The notes under the pieces: model-generated
Databases searched by the model: none
The model's input: only the letters and a program-made list of their open reading frames with translations
Told to the model about the DNA's origin: nothing
Part shown: positions 32,309 to 43,944 of the stretch, in pieces
How the letters are laid out: each line of letters starts with the position of its first letter
Numbering within the stretch: position 1 is the stretch's first letter
Translations under genes and position numbers: made by a program
From: Hordeum vulgare subsp. vulgare
Taxonomy: Eukaryota > Streptophyta > Magnoliopsida > Poales > Poaceae
DNA length: 64,000 nucleotides
Assembly (NCBI RefSeq): GCF_904849725.1
Contig: NC_058518.1
Coordinates: 411,501,081 to 411,565,080 of the forward strand
Direction of reading: 5' to 3'

Positions 32309-33858
32309 TCCTATCCCACAGACAACAGCGCCATAAATTGACACGTTGACAGAGGCTGGGCTTGCATTGGTTTTTCCCTTGAAGAGGAAAGGGTGATGCA
32401 GCACAGGAGCAGTAAGTATTTCCCTTAGTTTGAGAATCAAGGTATCGATCCAGAAGGAGGGTCTCGTCAAGTCCAGAGTACCTAAGCAAACACAAACAAG
32501 CTTGCACCCAACGCTTCAAAGGGGTTGCCAATCCCTTCAAGATTGTTTTCAAAGTGAGATCTGAAGGCGAAAAGTGCAACGAAGTAAAAAGTGTAAGGCT
32601 GAAAATATGGTGTGGAGTAGACCCTGGGGTCCATAGTGTTCACTAGAGGCTTCTCTCAAAATAGCAAGTATTACAGTGGGTGAACAAATTACTGTCGAGC
32701 AATTGATGGAACTGCGCAAAGTCATGATGATATCTAAGGCAATGATCATACATATAGGCATCACGTCCGAGACAAGTAGACCGGTACTTTCTGCATCTAC
32801 TACTATTACTCCACACATCGACCGATATCCAGCATGCATCTAGTGTATTGAGTTCATGACGAACAGAGTAACGGTTTAAGCAAGATGACATGATGTAGAT
32901 GGATAATGTCAAACCAATGATGAAAACCCCATCTTTTTACCCTTGATGGCAACAACACGATGCGTGCCTCGCTACCCCTTCTGTCACTTGGTGAGGTCAC
33001 CGCACGGTATGAACCCAAAACCAAGCACTTCTCCCATTGCAAGAATCATAGATCTAGTTGGCCAAACAAAACCCACAACTCGAAGAAAATTACAAGGATA
33101 TGAAATCATGCATAAGAGAGATAAGAAGAAACTCAAATAAGATTCAAAGATAATCTGATCATAAATCCACAATTCATCGGATCTCGACAAACACACCGCG
33201 AAAGAAGATTACATCAGATAGATCTCCATGAAGATCATGGCGAACTTTGTATTGAAGATCCAAGAGAGAGAAGAAGCCATCTAGTTACTAGCTATGGACC
33301 CGTAGGTCTATGGTGAACTACTCATGCATCATCGGAGAGGTCATGGTGTTGATGAAGAAGCCCTCCATGTCCGAATCCCCCTCCGGCAGGGCACCAGGAC
33401 GTGCCCCAGATGGGATCTTGCGGAGACAGAAGCTTGCGGCGGCGGAAAAGTACTTTTGATGATCTCCTAATTTATTTTGGGATTTTTAGGGAATTTATAG
33501 GCGCAACCCCTAGGTGAGGGGACGCTCAGGGGGCCCACAAGCCTGGATGGCGCGGCCTCCCCCCTGGCCGCGGGGTGGGGGCTTGTGGGGCCCCTAAGGC
33601 TCCCCTGTCTTGGCTCCCAAGCTTTCCGATCTTCTTCCGTTCCAGAAAAAATCTTTTCGGGGATTTTCTTCCGTTTGGACCCCGTTTCAAAATCTCCTCT
33701 GAAAGGGGTAAAAAACATGGAAAAAACAGGAACTGACACTTGGCACTGAGTTAATAAGTTAGTCCCAAAAAATATATAAAAGGAATACAAAACATCCAAA
33801 GTTTGACCAGATAATAGCATGAAACCATAAAAATGATAGATACGTTGGAGACGTATCA
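32309..33858 (-). repeat. 5' LTR of element H (right copy)
   Basis: 1550 bp; on the minus strand TGATACGTCTCCAACG to GGGATAGGA (terminal C changed to G compared with the left copy). Palindrome at 33531-33593, then TATA-like CTATAAATT (33491-33500). It carries the internal PBS-like TTTATGGCGCTGTTG near 32321-32337. Confidence 0.9.
33491..33500 (-). promoter_or_regulatory. TATA box of element H 5' LTR
   Basis: Minus strand CTATAAATTC, about 30 bp after the GC-rich palindrome. The left LTR has a T-to-C change here, as expected of two copies decaying independently. Confidence 0.55.
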
Positions 33859-33863
33859 GTCGC

Positions 33864-34233
33864 GCTTTGATAGCTTGTGGGGCCCCAGCTGGCCCTCTGG
33901 CAACCATCTTCTCCTATATGATGTGTTTTACCGTAGAAAAAATCATAAGTTATCTTTCGGGATGAAGCGTCATCGTTTCGAGGTGGAAACCTAGGTAGAT
34001 GTCCTTTTGTTCTCCGATAGAGAGATTCTGCCCGGGGAATTCACCTTCAGTAGGGGGAAATCGAAGCCATCGTCATCACCAACGCTTCCTCCTTCATGGG
34101 AGGACCAATGTTCATCAACATCTTCACCAGCCCCATCTCATCTCCAACCCTAGTTCACCATGTCTATTCAATCTTTGCCTCAAAACCTTAGATTGGTACG
34201 AGTGGGTTGCTAGTAGTGTTGATTACATCTAGT
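33864..34233 (+). mobile_element. LTR fragment G, right piece (family 2)
   Basis: Resumes the family-2 LTR interrupted at 27077: second arm of the palindrome (TAGCTTGTGGGGCCCC), CTCCTATATGATG, CGTCATCACCAACGC and GTTGCTAGTAGTGTTGAT. Similarity to C and D ends near 34231, so the last third of the LTR is missing. Confidence 0.8.
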
Positions 34234-34684
34234 ATTTTAGAAAAGTTCAAAAGATGCATTGGCTAAAGGCTTATGTGGAAATGCCCCTTGATGCAAGAAA
34301 AGAATAAGATTAGCCCAAGCTTGAAGCTAGAAGACTCTTCATTTATATTTGTGAGAAATCACTTTTGAGTCCATAGGAAAACCAATACTATTAAAAGGGG
34401 GTGAGGTATTAAAATGAACTGGTTGCTCAAGTGCTCATAGATAGGCACCAAAACTACTTATTCATTTTCCCACATAACCATTCTCTCCAAAGACACATAC
34501 ACAAAATCGGTGCCACCAAGTTTCTTAATTCGTCCCTACCAATTTTCATCCCAAACACAACCCTATCCAAAGCCACCAAATCGGTGCAATCAAAACTGTG
34601 TCGGTGCTACCGAGTTTAGGTGACCAACTTTTTGTTGCCTCGGTACAAAAAATTGGAATTTCCGAGTTGGGGTATAGGTGTAAC
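34234..34684. other. Unassigned DNA with TCGGTGCYACCGAG motif
   Basis: No gene. It contains several degenerate copies of ATCGGTGCCACCAAG or TCGGTGCTACCGAG (near 34508, 34580, 34603), a motif I associate with Triticeae CACTA-type repeats but cannot confirm. It ends at LTR I. Confidence 0.45.
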
Positions 34685-34953
34685 TGATACGTCTCCAACG
34701 TATCTATAATTTTTGATTGTTCCATGCTATTATATTATCAACTTGGGATGTCTTATATGCATTTATATGCCTTTTATATCATTTTTGGGACTAACCTATT
34801 AACTCAGTGCCTAGTGCCAGTTTCTGTTTTTTCCGTGTTTTTGACCTTTTTCAGAAGAGAATATTAAATAGAGTCCAAATGGAATAAAACCCGCGGGATG
34901 ATTTTTTCCATAACAGAAGATACCCAAAACACTTGAGAACCAAGGCAGGAGGT
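34685..34953 (+). mobile_element. LTR I, left piece (family 3)
   Basis: Starts TGATACGTCTCCAACG and runs to GGCAGGAGGT, where solo LTR J is inserted (target duplication GAGGT, 34949-34953). It continues at 46009. Confidence 0.85.
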
Positions 34954-35835
34954 TGATAACCCACAAGTATAGGGGATCGCAACAGTTTTCGAGGGTAGAG
35001 TATTCAACCCAAATTTATTGATTCGACTCAAGGGGAAGCCAAAGAATATTCTCAAGTATTAGCAGTTGAGTTGTCAATTCAACCACACCTGAAATATTTA
35101 GTATCTGCAGCAAAGTATCAGTAGCAAAGTAGGGTGATAGCAGCAGTAGCAACAATAACCAGTAGCAGCAAAGTGACAGTAGTAGCAGCAAAGTAACGGT
35201 AGCAGTAGTGACATCAGTAGCAGCAAAGTAACATAGCAAGGACCAGTAGTAAAAGACTCGTTGGCATTGGATCGGTGATGGATGATTATGCCGGATGCTA
35301 TTCATCATGCAACAGTTATAACACGGAGAGATATGTAACTAGCTCCAGTTCATCAATCTAATGTAGGCATGTATTCCGTATGTAGTCATACGTGCTTAGG
35401 GAAAAGAACTTGCATGCCATCTATTGTCCATCCCTCCCGTGGCAGCGGGGTCCTAATGGAAACTACGGGATATTAAGGTTCTCCTTTTAATAAAGAACCG
35501 GACCAACGCATTAACACTTAGTGAATACATGAACTCCTCATACTATGGTCATCTCCGGGAGTGGTTCCGGCTATTGTAACTCCGGGGTTGCCGGGTCATA
35601 ACACATAGTAGGTGATACAACTTGCAAGATAGGATCAAGAACACACATATATTGGCGACAACATAATAGGTTCAGATCTGAAATCATGGCACTTGGGCCC
35701 TAGTGACAAGCATTAAGCATGGCAAAGTAGTAGTAACATCAATCTCAGAACATAGTGGATACTAGGGATCAATCCCCGTCAAAACTAACTCGATTACAAG
35801 ATAGATCTCATCCAACCCATCACCGTCCAGCAAGC
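34954..35835 (-). mobile_element. Solo LTR J, left piece (family 1, minus strand)
   Basis: Reverse complement of a family-1 LTR, starting with its 3' end (TGATAACCCACAAGTATAGG). It is interrupted at CAAGC (35831-35835) by element B and continues at 45457. With both pieces it is about 1.43 kb, flanked by GAGGT on both sides. No internal domain belongs to it, hence a solo LTR. Confidence 0.9.
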
Positions 35836-37400
35836 TGATACGGCTCCGTCGTATCTACTTTCCCGAACTCTTTTGCCCTTGTTTTGGACTCTAATTTGCA
35901 TGATTTGAATGGAACTAACCCGGACTGACGCTGTTTTCAGCAGAATTGCTATGGTGTTGTTTTTGTGCAGAAACAAAAGTTCTCGGAATGTCCTGAAAAT
36001 TTACGGAGATTTTTTCTGAAATAAAAGAAAAATACCTGCGTAAAGATCCACCCGAGGGGGCGTGCCAGTGGGCCACAAGGCCCTGGGCTGCGGCGACCCC
36101 CCTAGGCCACGCCATGAGGGCTTGTGGGGCCCACGTGGCACCACCGCCCCCCAAACATAGCTCTATATCTTCCGTCTCGCCCGAAAAAAATCAGAGAGAA
36201 GGTTTCATCGCGTTTTACGATATGGAGGCGTCGCCACCTCCTGTTCTTCATTTGGAGGGCAGATCTGGAGTCCGTTTCGGGCTCCAGAGAGGGGAAATCG
36301 TCACCATCATCATCATGAACCTTCCTCCATCGACAATTCCATGATGCTCTTCATCGTTGGTGAGTAATCGCATCGTAGGCTTGCTGGACGGTGATGAGTT
36401 GGATGAGATCTATCATGTAATCGAGTTAGTTTTTGACGGGGATTGATCCCTAGTATCCACTATGTTCTAGATTGATGTTTCTACTACTTGGCTATGCTTA
36501 ATGCTTGTCACTAGGGCCCGAGTGCCATGATTTCAGATTTGAACCTATTATGTTGTCGCCAATATATGTGTGTTTTAGATCCTATCTTGCAAGTTGTAGT
36601 CACCTACTATGTGGTATGACCCGGCAACCCCGGAGTGACAATAGCCGGAACCACTCCCGGAGATGACCATAGTATGAGGAGTTCATGTATTCACCAAGTG
36701 TTAATGTGTTGGTCCGGTTCTTTATTAAAAGGAGAACCTTAATATCCCATAGTTTCCATTAGGACCCCGCTGCCACGGGAGGGATGGACAATAGATGTCA
36801 TGCTTGTTCTTTTCCCTAAGCACGTATGACTACATATGGAATACATGCCTACATTAGATTGACGAACGGGAGCTAGTTACATATCTCTCTGTGTTATAGC
36901 TGTTACATGATGAATCATATCCATCACACTCATCCATCACCGATCCACTGCCTACGAATCTTTTACTACTGGTCCTCGCTACATTCCTTTGTCTAGGCTT
37001 ATCCCTTGCTACAAAAGGGATTGTGCCACTTTGATGCTACTGTTGCTACTGCTGTCACTTTGCTGCTAATATTGCTACTAATGTTATTCTGCTGCTGCTG
37101 CTATTGCTGTTCCTTGCTACCTTGTTGTTACTTGGTGCAAGAATTTACTGGCACCATTGATACAATAGTTAGGAATAGTCTTCCTTGTCAACACATCGTT
37201 TCTGGCGCCGTTGCTATCATACTACTTTGCTACTGATACTTTGCTTGCAGACACTAATCTTTCAGGTGTGGTTGAATCCGATAAACTCAGCTGCTAATAC
37301 TTGAGAATATTCTTTCGCTTCCCTTTGGCAAACCAACAAATTTGTGTTGAATACTCTACCCTCAAAAACTGTTGTGATCCCCTATACTTGTGGGTTATCA
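35836..37400 (+). repeat. 5' LTR of element B
   Basis: 1565 bp, TGATACGGCTCCGTCG to ACTTGTGGGTTATCA. Palindrome 36071-36130. Compared with element A's LTR it contains an extra segment (about 36988-37215) that starts with a block nearly identical to family-2 LTRs and ends with a PBS-like TTTCTGGCGCCGTTGC (37199-37214). Confidence 0.92.
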
Positions 37401-37411
37401 AGACCTTTTTC

Positions 37412-37429
37412 TGGCGCCGTTGCTGGGGA
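37412..37429 (+). other. Primer-binding site, tRNA-Asp type (element B)
   Basis: TGGCGCCGTTGCTGGGGA, 11 bp after the LTR; one mismatch to the tRNA-Asp complement. Confidence 0.88.
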
Positions 37430-37479
37430 AGCACAGCTATATTCTCTGAGTCACTTGGGATTGACGTCTGCTGATCACT

Positions 37480-39640
37480 ATGAGGAATGCGAAAGATCCA
37501 AGAACTAAAATCCGGCCTTCCACTACGAGGAGAGGTAAGGAATTGCCATCTAGCTCTGCACTTGATTCACCTTCGGTTTTGAGTAAGTTTGCGACATCAC
37601 TTCCTGCTAGAAATCTTGATATGTCGCCTATGCTTGATGATGCTACTTCCGCTGCCCATGATGCTTATGATGATGCTATGCTTGATACTATGCCTAATGA
37701 TGCTATGCTTGATACTATGCCTGATGATGCTATGCTTGATACTATGCCTGATGATGCTATGCTTGATACTGCTTTGCCACTTGGTGCCCTTGATGCACAT
37801 ATTGCTAGAGTTGCTGCTAGATGTGATGATACTTCTGAAACTGCTGATACTATTGAAGTAGAACCTGCTACTATGCCTGAATTGCCTGATATGCCTGATA
37901 CGCGCTATGTTATGGAGGAAGAGATAGCTGACGATTTTCTTGCATGTAAGGATAGCTATGATGTTTAGAAATTACTGCGCAAGTGGAAAGAAAAATCTCT
38001 GAACGCTAGGATGAAATATGACCCGAAGTTGCCACTTCACCTATCTTTGTGACCGATAAGGATTATGAATTCTCTGTCGACCCTGAGTTAATCACTCTGG
38101 TCGAATCTGATCCTTTTCACGGTTATGATTCTGAAACGGTTGTAGCCCATCTTACCAAACTGCACGATATAGCCACCCTATTCACTAGTGAGGAAAAGAT
38201 CCGCCAGTACTAGATGCTCAAGCTGTTTCCTTTCTTGCTAAAGGATGATGCTAAGACTTGGTTCACTTCTCTTGCTCCTGGTTGTGTGCGTAGCCCCCAG
38301 GATATGGTCTACTACTTCTCTGAAAAATATTTCCCTGCCCATAAGAAGCAAGCTGCCTTGCAAGAAATATACAACTTTGCTCGAGCTGAAGAAGAGAGTC
38401 TCCCACAAGCTTGGGGGAGGCTCATCCAGCTATTGAATGCTTTGCCTGATCACCCTCTCGAGAAGAATGAAATACTTGATATCTTCTATAATGGACTTAC
38501 CGATGCTCTAAAGACCACCTAGATAGTTGTGCCGGTAGTGTTTTTAGGGAACAAACTGTAGAACAAGATGAGATTCTATTGAACAACATCTTGTGCAATG
38601 AGAATGCTTGGACTATTCCCGAACCAACTCCTAAGCCAACTCTGAAGAAAAGAGGTATTCTATTCCTCAGTCCTGAAGATATGCAAGAAGCCAAGAAATC
38701 TATGCGAGAGAAAGGCATTAAATCTAAAGATGTAAAAAGTCTACCACCTATCGAAGAGATCCATGGTCTTGATAACCCAATACAGGTAGTAGAAGTAAAT
38801 TCTCTGCGTAGCTTTGATGAGAGTAATATTCCTTTTGATAAACCTTCTAGCTTATGCATGGATGAATTTGATAACTTTGTTGCCAAACAACAGAGTTTCA
38901 ATGATTATGTTAGCAGACAATTGGTACAGAATGCTCGTATGCTTAGTCATTTAAGTGCTTGCGTGGACAGAAATGTCAACGATCTTAAACTTTTGAGTAA
39001 ACATGCCTCTATGGTTACTACTCAGGTAGAACAAGTACTTAAAGCTCAATATGACTTGCTCAATGAGTTGAATGACAATTCTGTCAGAGTCGTCACTAGA
39101 GGCGGTAGAATGACCCAAGAACCTTTGTATCCTGAGGGTCATCTGAAGAGAATTGAACAAGATTCTCAAGGAGTTAGCACTGATGCACCTAGTCATCCTA
39201 GAAAGAAGAAGAAAGATGATAGGGATTTTCACGCTAGCAACCCTGTTGCTGCTACACCTGAGAGTCCAAACGATGCCTCTGTCTGTGATGCTGAAACACA
39301 ATATGGTGATGAACATGAGCCCAATGATAATATCAATAGTGATGTTCATGTTGATGCTCAACCTAGCAATGAAAAGGATGTGGAGATTGAACCTGTTGAT
39401 CTTGATAACCCACAACCTAAGAATAGAAGATACGATAAGAATGACTTCACTGCTAGGAAGCACGGTAAAAAAAGGGAACCATGGGTTCAGAAACCTATGC
39501 CCTTTCCTTGCAAACCATCCAAGAAAAAGGATGATGAGGATTTTGAGTGCTTCGTTGAAATGATCAGACCTGTCTTTCTGCAGATGCGTTTGACAGATAT
39601 GCTCAAGATGTCTCCGTATGCTAAGTACATGAAATATATT
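37480..39640 (+). pseudogene. gag pseudogene of element B
   Basis: Starts MRNAKDPRTK. N-terminal acidic region with four tandem DAMLDTMPD-type repeats, then TAG at 37966-37968, a one-base loss near 38030, TAG at 38211-38213 and another one-base loss near 38506. The gag domain (DAKTWFTSLAPG, YFPAHKKQA, LPQAWGRL, FYNGL) is at about 38240-38515. From 38579 the frame is open for 438 codons: a helical region (YVSRQLVQNARMLSHLSACV), then a charged Lys/Asp-rich linker, leading into protease. No CCHC knuckle seen. It would form virus-like particles if intact. Confidence 0.9.
37672..37779 (+). repeat. 27-bp tandem repeat inside gag (4 units)
   Basis: Four adjacent copies of a 27-bp unit starting GATGCTATGCTTGATACT, encoding DAMLDTMPD/N repeats from about residue 65 of Gag. 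Element A has one unit here. Confidence 0.92.
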
Positions 39641-40215
39641 GTGACTAATAAGAGGAGGATACCTAATCTTGAGATCTCCGCCATGCTTGCTAATTATACC
39701 TTCAAGGGTGGAACTCCAAAGAAACTAGGTGATCCCGGTGTGCCCACTATACCTTGCTCCATTAAAGGCAACTACATTAGAATTGCGTTATGCGACCATG
39801 GAGCCGGTGTTAGTGTTATGCCTCTCTCTCTTTATCGTAGACTTGAACTGGATAAGTTGACACCCACTAAAATCTCTCTGCAAATGGCTGACTAATCAAC
39901 TGGTTTTCCTATCGGCATTTGCGAGGATGTGCCTATTGTGGTTGCTAACACCACTATCTTAACAGACTTTGTTATCTTGGATATTCCCGAGGACGATGCC
40001 ATGGCTGTCATCCTCGGAAGACCCTTTTTAAACACCTGAGGGGCTGTTATAGATTGCAACAAAGGCAATGTCACTTTCCATGTCAACGGTAATGAGCATA
40101 CGGTGCACTTTCCGAAGAAACAATATCGAGTACATTGCATCAATGCTATCGAAAAAACTTCATCGATTCTTATTGGAAGCTTTGAATGCCCTATTCCTCG
40201 TGTCAAGATGAAGTA
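39641..40215 (+). pseudogene. Protease remnant of element B
   Basis: In frame with the C-terminal gag part: IPCSIKGNYIRIALCDHGAG with the aspartic-protease Asp, then VSVMPLSLYRRL. The frame meets TAA at 39893-39895 and TGA at 40018-40020, but the ILGRPFLNT motif is still readable between them (about 39992-40018). Text continues to a final TAA at 40213-40215 without any RT motif. DHGAG instead of the usual DLGAG may reduce function. Confidence 0.82.
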
Positions 40216-41044
40216 AGATTTGCTTGTTGGGGAAATACACATCCCCATTCAGGTGACTTAGTGACTATCAAAAAAATTCTCTGTCTTCTTCTAAGATTCG
40301 AGAAATTTTGTCGAGGGGATTTGATCAACCCCATTGACGGATTTCTTTCGATGACCATGAGATGGATGAATCGAGGAGTCACAAACCTCTGTTCCAAGCT
40401 TTCACTTTAGGTTGCTTAGAAGAAAAATGATAGGTTTAGTTTAGTTTTCCCTGTTTTCTGTTTTAGCGTCCGGTAGAAAAGTACCCCGAAAATAAAAGTT
40501 CTCCGAACGTCCTGAAAATCAAGTATGATTTTTTCTGGATTTTTTGAAAAATACTAGGACAAAGAGTCTGTCTGGGGGCCACACCAGTGGGACATAAGCC
40601 CTAGGGGCGCGGGCACCCCCCTAGCCGCGCCACCCAGGCTTGTGGGGCCCACAGGCACCCCCTCCACTCATTCTTGCTCTCATCTGGTTTTCCTACCTAC
40701 AGAAAAAATCGTTTCGCAGCTCAAACCCGTGTTCTTGCTCCTCTTGCTGGGATTTTCGATCTCTTTGCTCAAATCACCGTTCTCCGAACTGTTTTGGGGA
40801 AATTACTCCTTGGTAAGTGACTCCTCCATTGGTCCAATTAGTTTTTTGCTCCAGTGCCTTATACTCCGCGTATTTTTGCTGCCTTGGTGACCATGTTCTT
40901 GAGCTTTGCATGCTGATTCTAGCTGGTCCCAAGTAGTTTTGATGCGTAATATGGTCTCTAGGCACTTGTGGGAGTAGTTGCTACAAGTTCAGTTGAACCT
41001 TGTTCTCCTTTCCTTTGGGTCATTGAAAATTTCAGAAAAGGAAG
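40216..41044 (+). promoter_or_regulatory. LTR-like leader in front of ORF3 (element B)
   Basis: Noncoding. The block 40480-40710 repeats the LTR order: AATAAAAGTTCTCCGAACG, CCTGAAAAT, GATTTTTTCTGGAT, the GC-rich palindrome (40590-40650), then GAAAAAATCGTTTCG. The matching LTR stretch is about 35965-36200. A consensus donor GTAAGT (40813-40818) and acceptor ATTTCAG (AG at 41034-41035) could define a 223-nt leader intron ending 9 bp before the ORF3 ATG. Function is inferred. Confidence 0.55.
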
Positions 41045-42067
41045 ATGTTCAGGAGAAACATTCATGGTGGTTCCTCAAGCAAGAGAGGTCCCCGTCTTGC
41101 GATTCGGGAGCCTGATCCTTACCAACCTAGGGACGCACAGGTACAACCATGTGAATGGCCTTCTGATGAATTTATGATTGAGGCAGGTTTCAAAGATGAG
41201 TTTGATGCACTTGTTCACAACGTCGGACTCGAAGAATTCATCTCCGATAAATGTGAAAGGTATGTTGCTCTCACTGCCTCTTTTGTTCGTAGATTCAAAT
41301 TTTCAGCTCGCCGTGAGCCATCGGTACTGTTTGATCTCTATGATAAATCTTATACCGTGGATTTAGAGGATTTCAATAGAATTTGCAAAATACCTACTTG
41401 GGGTAGCCTCAATGATTCTCCTAAATCTTCGGTTAGAGATTTTTGCTCTTGTATTACAGTTGGAGAAACTAGAGACATTACGCATGCTACCATGGGGAGT
41501 ATTCATTTTCCTGCCTTGCATTATTTTGCCCTCTTCATAGGCAGATACGTTAATGGCAAGATTGAGCATTGTCACCTCTGCGCACCCGACCTTAGTATCC
41601 TTAAGAGCGCAGTGACTGGTGACAAAAGCTTCAACATGGGAGCTATTATAGCAAGGAGGCTGAATAAGAATGCTATTGAACGGGATTTCTTTGGTTGGAT
41701 CTATGCCACTCGCATAGCAAATTTTCTTGGAGTACCCATCCGCGAAGGAGATCCCCCGCTCCATACAACTTTCCTTGATCGCGTCGCTTTGACACGCTAC
41801 CAGTTCCTTGAGAGGGATGATGAATCCCTCCTGTATCGTCTGATATTTAACCGGCATCGTGTTTTCCATATTACCCTTCCTTCTCCTGCTTTCTTTGGCT
41901 TTCAAGTAAAACGGAGATATTACATAACAAGAGGAGAGGCAGAGGAGTATGAGAGGGAGGCAAAGGCTGCTCGTCTCCGTGAGGCATCTATTCAGGCAGT
42001 GGCTGCAGCGCTCCCGTATAACCCCTATTATGATTTTGGGTTTCGCCAGGACCATTCATGGGAGTAG
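41045..42067 (+). CDS. ORF3 of element B: ATHILA ORF1-like protein
   Basis: Intact 340-codon frame, starting MFRRNIHGGSSS. A basic N-terminus is followed by a long globular region (about residues 50-250) with FKFSARREPSVLFDLYDKSYTVDLEDFNRICKI-type order, YFALFIGRYVNGK and NAIERDFFGWIYATRIANFLG, resembling the ATHILA retrotransposon ORF-1 family and related plant-mobile-domain-like TE proteins. The C-terminus is a charged helix (EEYEREAKAARLREA). No signal peptide or transmembrane segment. Function of this family is unknown; the position is that of env in Athila elements. It is undamaged although gag and protease of the same element carry at least six lesions. Confidence 0.75.
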   Translation: MFRRNIHGGSSSKRGPRLAIREPDPYQPRDAQVQPCEWPSDEFMIEAGFKDEFDALVHNVGLEEFISDKCERYVALTASFVRRFKFSARREPSVLFDLYDKSYTVDLEDFNRICKIPTWGSLNDSPKSSVRDFCSCITVGETRDITHATMGSIHFPALHYFALFIGRYVNGKIEHCHLCAPDLSILKSAVTGDKSFNMGAIIARRLNKNAIERDFFGWIYATRIANFLGVPIREGDPPLHTTFLDRVALTRYQFLERDDESLLYRLIFNRHRVFHITLPSPAFFGFQVKRRYYITRGEAEEYEREAKAARLREASIQAVAAALPYNPYYDFGFRQDHSWE

Positions 42068-43944
42068 ACCAACTTAGGCCAAAAGCCTAAGCTTGGGGGA
42101 GTACGTGTTCTCACTGACTTAACAATATTGCTTATGCTTTCACTTTGTTAGCCGGTGTTCACACTTTTCCACTGTATCATCCATGCAAGTTTATTTTCTT
42201 TTTTCTCGTTTTCTTTTCGTGTGTTTGTCTAGTTTGAGAAAAACCCCAAAATATTTTCTTTTCTTCTTTTTCTTGTTGGGAGCTTTCCTGTGTAAGTAGT
42301 TTTCTTTTTCTTTGAGTCAAGGTAGAAGATATTGGTTACAATTTTTAGTGGCTCTTGCATCCATAGTTGTTTAGCTTTCAAAGAGCCATATTACTTTGTT
42401 GTTCACATCCTTCGGTCGTGCAAGTGAAAGGCAATAATGACGATATATGATGAAATGACTGAGCCTGGAAAAGCTGGTATGAACTCGATCTATTTTGTTT
42501 TTGTAAATATGACTAGCTCATCATGCCTGATTCAGCTTTGTTGTGAGAGAAACATGTTTTCAATGACAACTTATAGATCATAGTTGCTTATGCCATGCTT
42601 ATTTAGCTAGGAGCTTATAATGGTTTGTCTTGGTTGCCCACATGAATGTTGAGATGACTATGATGTAGTATGATAGGATGGTATCCTCCTTTGAATGATT
42701 CAAGTGGCTTGACTTGGCGCATGTTCACGCATGTAGTTGAAACAAAATCAACATAGCCTCTATGATGTTCATGTTCATGGTGATTTATGTCCTACTCATG
42801 CTTGCACTCAATGTTAGTTAATATCAATGCATTTTGATGACTGTTGTTGTTCTCTAGTTGGTCGCTTCCCAGTCTTTTGCTAGCCTTCACTTGTACTAAG
42901 CGGGAATATTGCTTGTGCATCCACCTCCATAAACCCAAAGTTGTGCCTGATGAGTCCACCATGCCTACCTATATGCGGTATCTACCTGCCATTCCAAGTA
43001 AATTTGCATGTGCCACTCTCTAAATCTTCAAGAAATAATCTGTTTTGCATGCCCGAACCGCTCATGTTGTGACAGGGGGCTATTGGTATCTTCCATGCTA
43101 GGCGTATTATCCTTGATAGGTGTTTATTCACTCTCATTCATGAGAAAGGGGCCGGTAATTGTAATTCCAAGTTCCATGCTCAAATCGAAAAGATAATTGC
43201 AAAGAAAACTCCCTCCAGGATTGATGTTGGTATGGACGGTACCCGAGGATTCGGCTAGCCGTCGAGTGTGATTAATTGGTGTTGGGGGAGTCAAAACTTT
43301 ACTTTTCTGTTTGGGAACCGCCTATAGCATGTGTAGCGTGGAAGATGTTGAGAACTCTTAGTCATTGCATTGACAATGAAAGCATGCCACCCAAAATTAT
43401 TATCTCTGTTTTCAAAGCTTGACCTCTGGCACCTCTGCAAATCAATGCTTCCCTCTGCGAAGGGCCTGTCTATTTATGTTCCTGTTGAGTCATCCTCCTC
43501 TTACAAAAGCACCAATTAGAGAGCACCTCTGTCATTTTTATGCTTTGCTTTTAACTGTGTTGAGTATGACTATGACTGGATCTTCATTGCCCTGAATTAC
43601 AATGCTTAGTCAGCCCTTGGTCTTTGAAGGTGCTCTGCATTTATGTTCTAAGGTCTCAGAAAGAGCTAGCGAGATACCATCTATTCGTACTGCTACATAT
43701 TGTTTTGATTGAAGTGTTGACATTTGGGACTTATTAGTATTTGCTCGCTAGTTGATTATGCCATTGATATGAGTTTACCGTGAGACCTAGATGTCATTTG
43801 CTTATGTGGTTTGCTTGTGATCTTGCTGAAACTCTCGATATGAGTTAGACATAGTTGCAACAACAAGATGAAACATAGTTCGTCAAAGTTTTCTTTTGTC
43901 TCTTTCAGTGATCAACTGAATTGCTTGAGGACAAGCAAGGCTTT
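42068..43944 (+). other. 3' untranslated region of element B
   Basis: 1.9 kb, noncoding, starting just after ORF3 with AAGCCTAAGCTTGGGGGAGT (about 42084-42103), a decoy copy of the polypurine tract. It holds the blocks shared with A (42515-43020) and C (GTCCACCATGCCTACC; CCCTCTGCGAAGGGCCTGTC near 43450). Confidence 0.75.

Larger units (their letters stand above)
27078..33858 (-). mobile_element. Element H: pol-less family-3 retrotransposon, minus strand
   Basis: 6781 bp with two full LTRs (27078-28626 and 32309-33858), a minus-strand tRNA-Asp PBS beside the right LTR, a polypurine tract beside the left, and perfect target duplications GTCGC (27073-27077, 33859-33863). The 3.7-kb interior has no gag, protease, RT or integrase. 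It carries a broken ORF of unknown function in the gag position. It is therefore non-autonomous by structure. Inserted in LTR G. Confidence 0.92.

Noticed and set aside
37199..37214. A tRNA-derived sequence or tRNA gene
   Set aside because: Only the 3'-end complement of tRNA-Asp is present; no cloverleaf. It is a PBS-like motif within an LTR.
37589..37861. 90-codon Met/Leu-rich frame
   Set aside because: Shadow frame of the 27-bp tandem repeat within gag of element B.
41045..42067. ORF3 as a viral-type envelope protein
   Set aside because: No signal peptide, transmembrane segment or Cys-rich ectodomain; the text matches ATHILA ORF1-like proteins instead. The same holds for ORF3 of element C.
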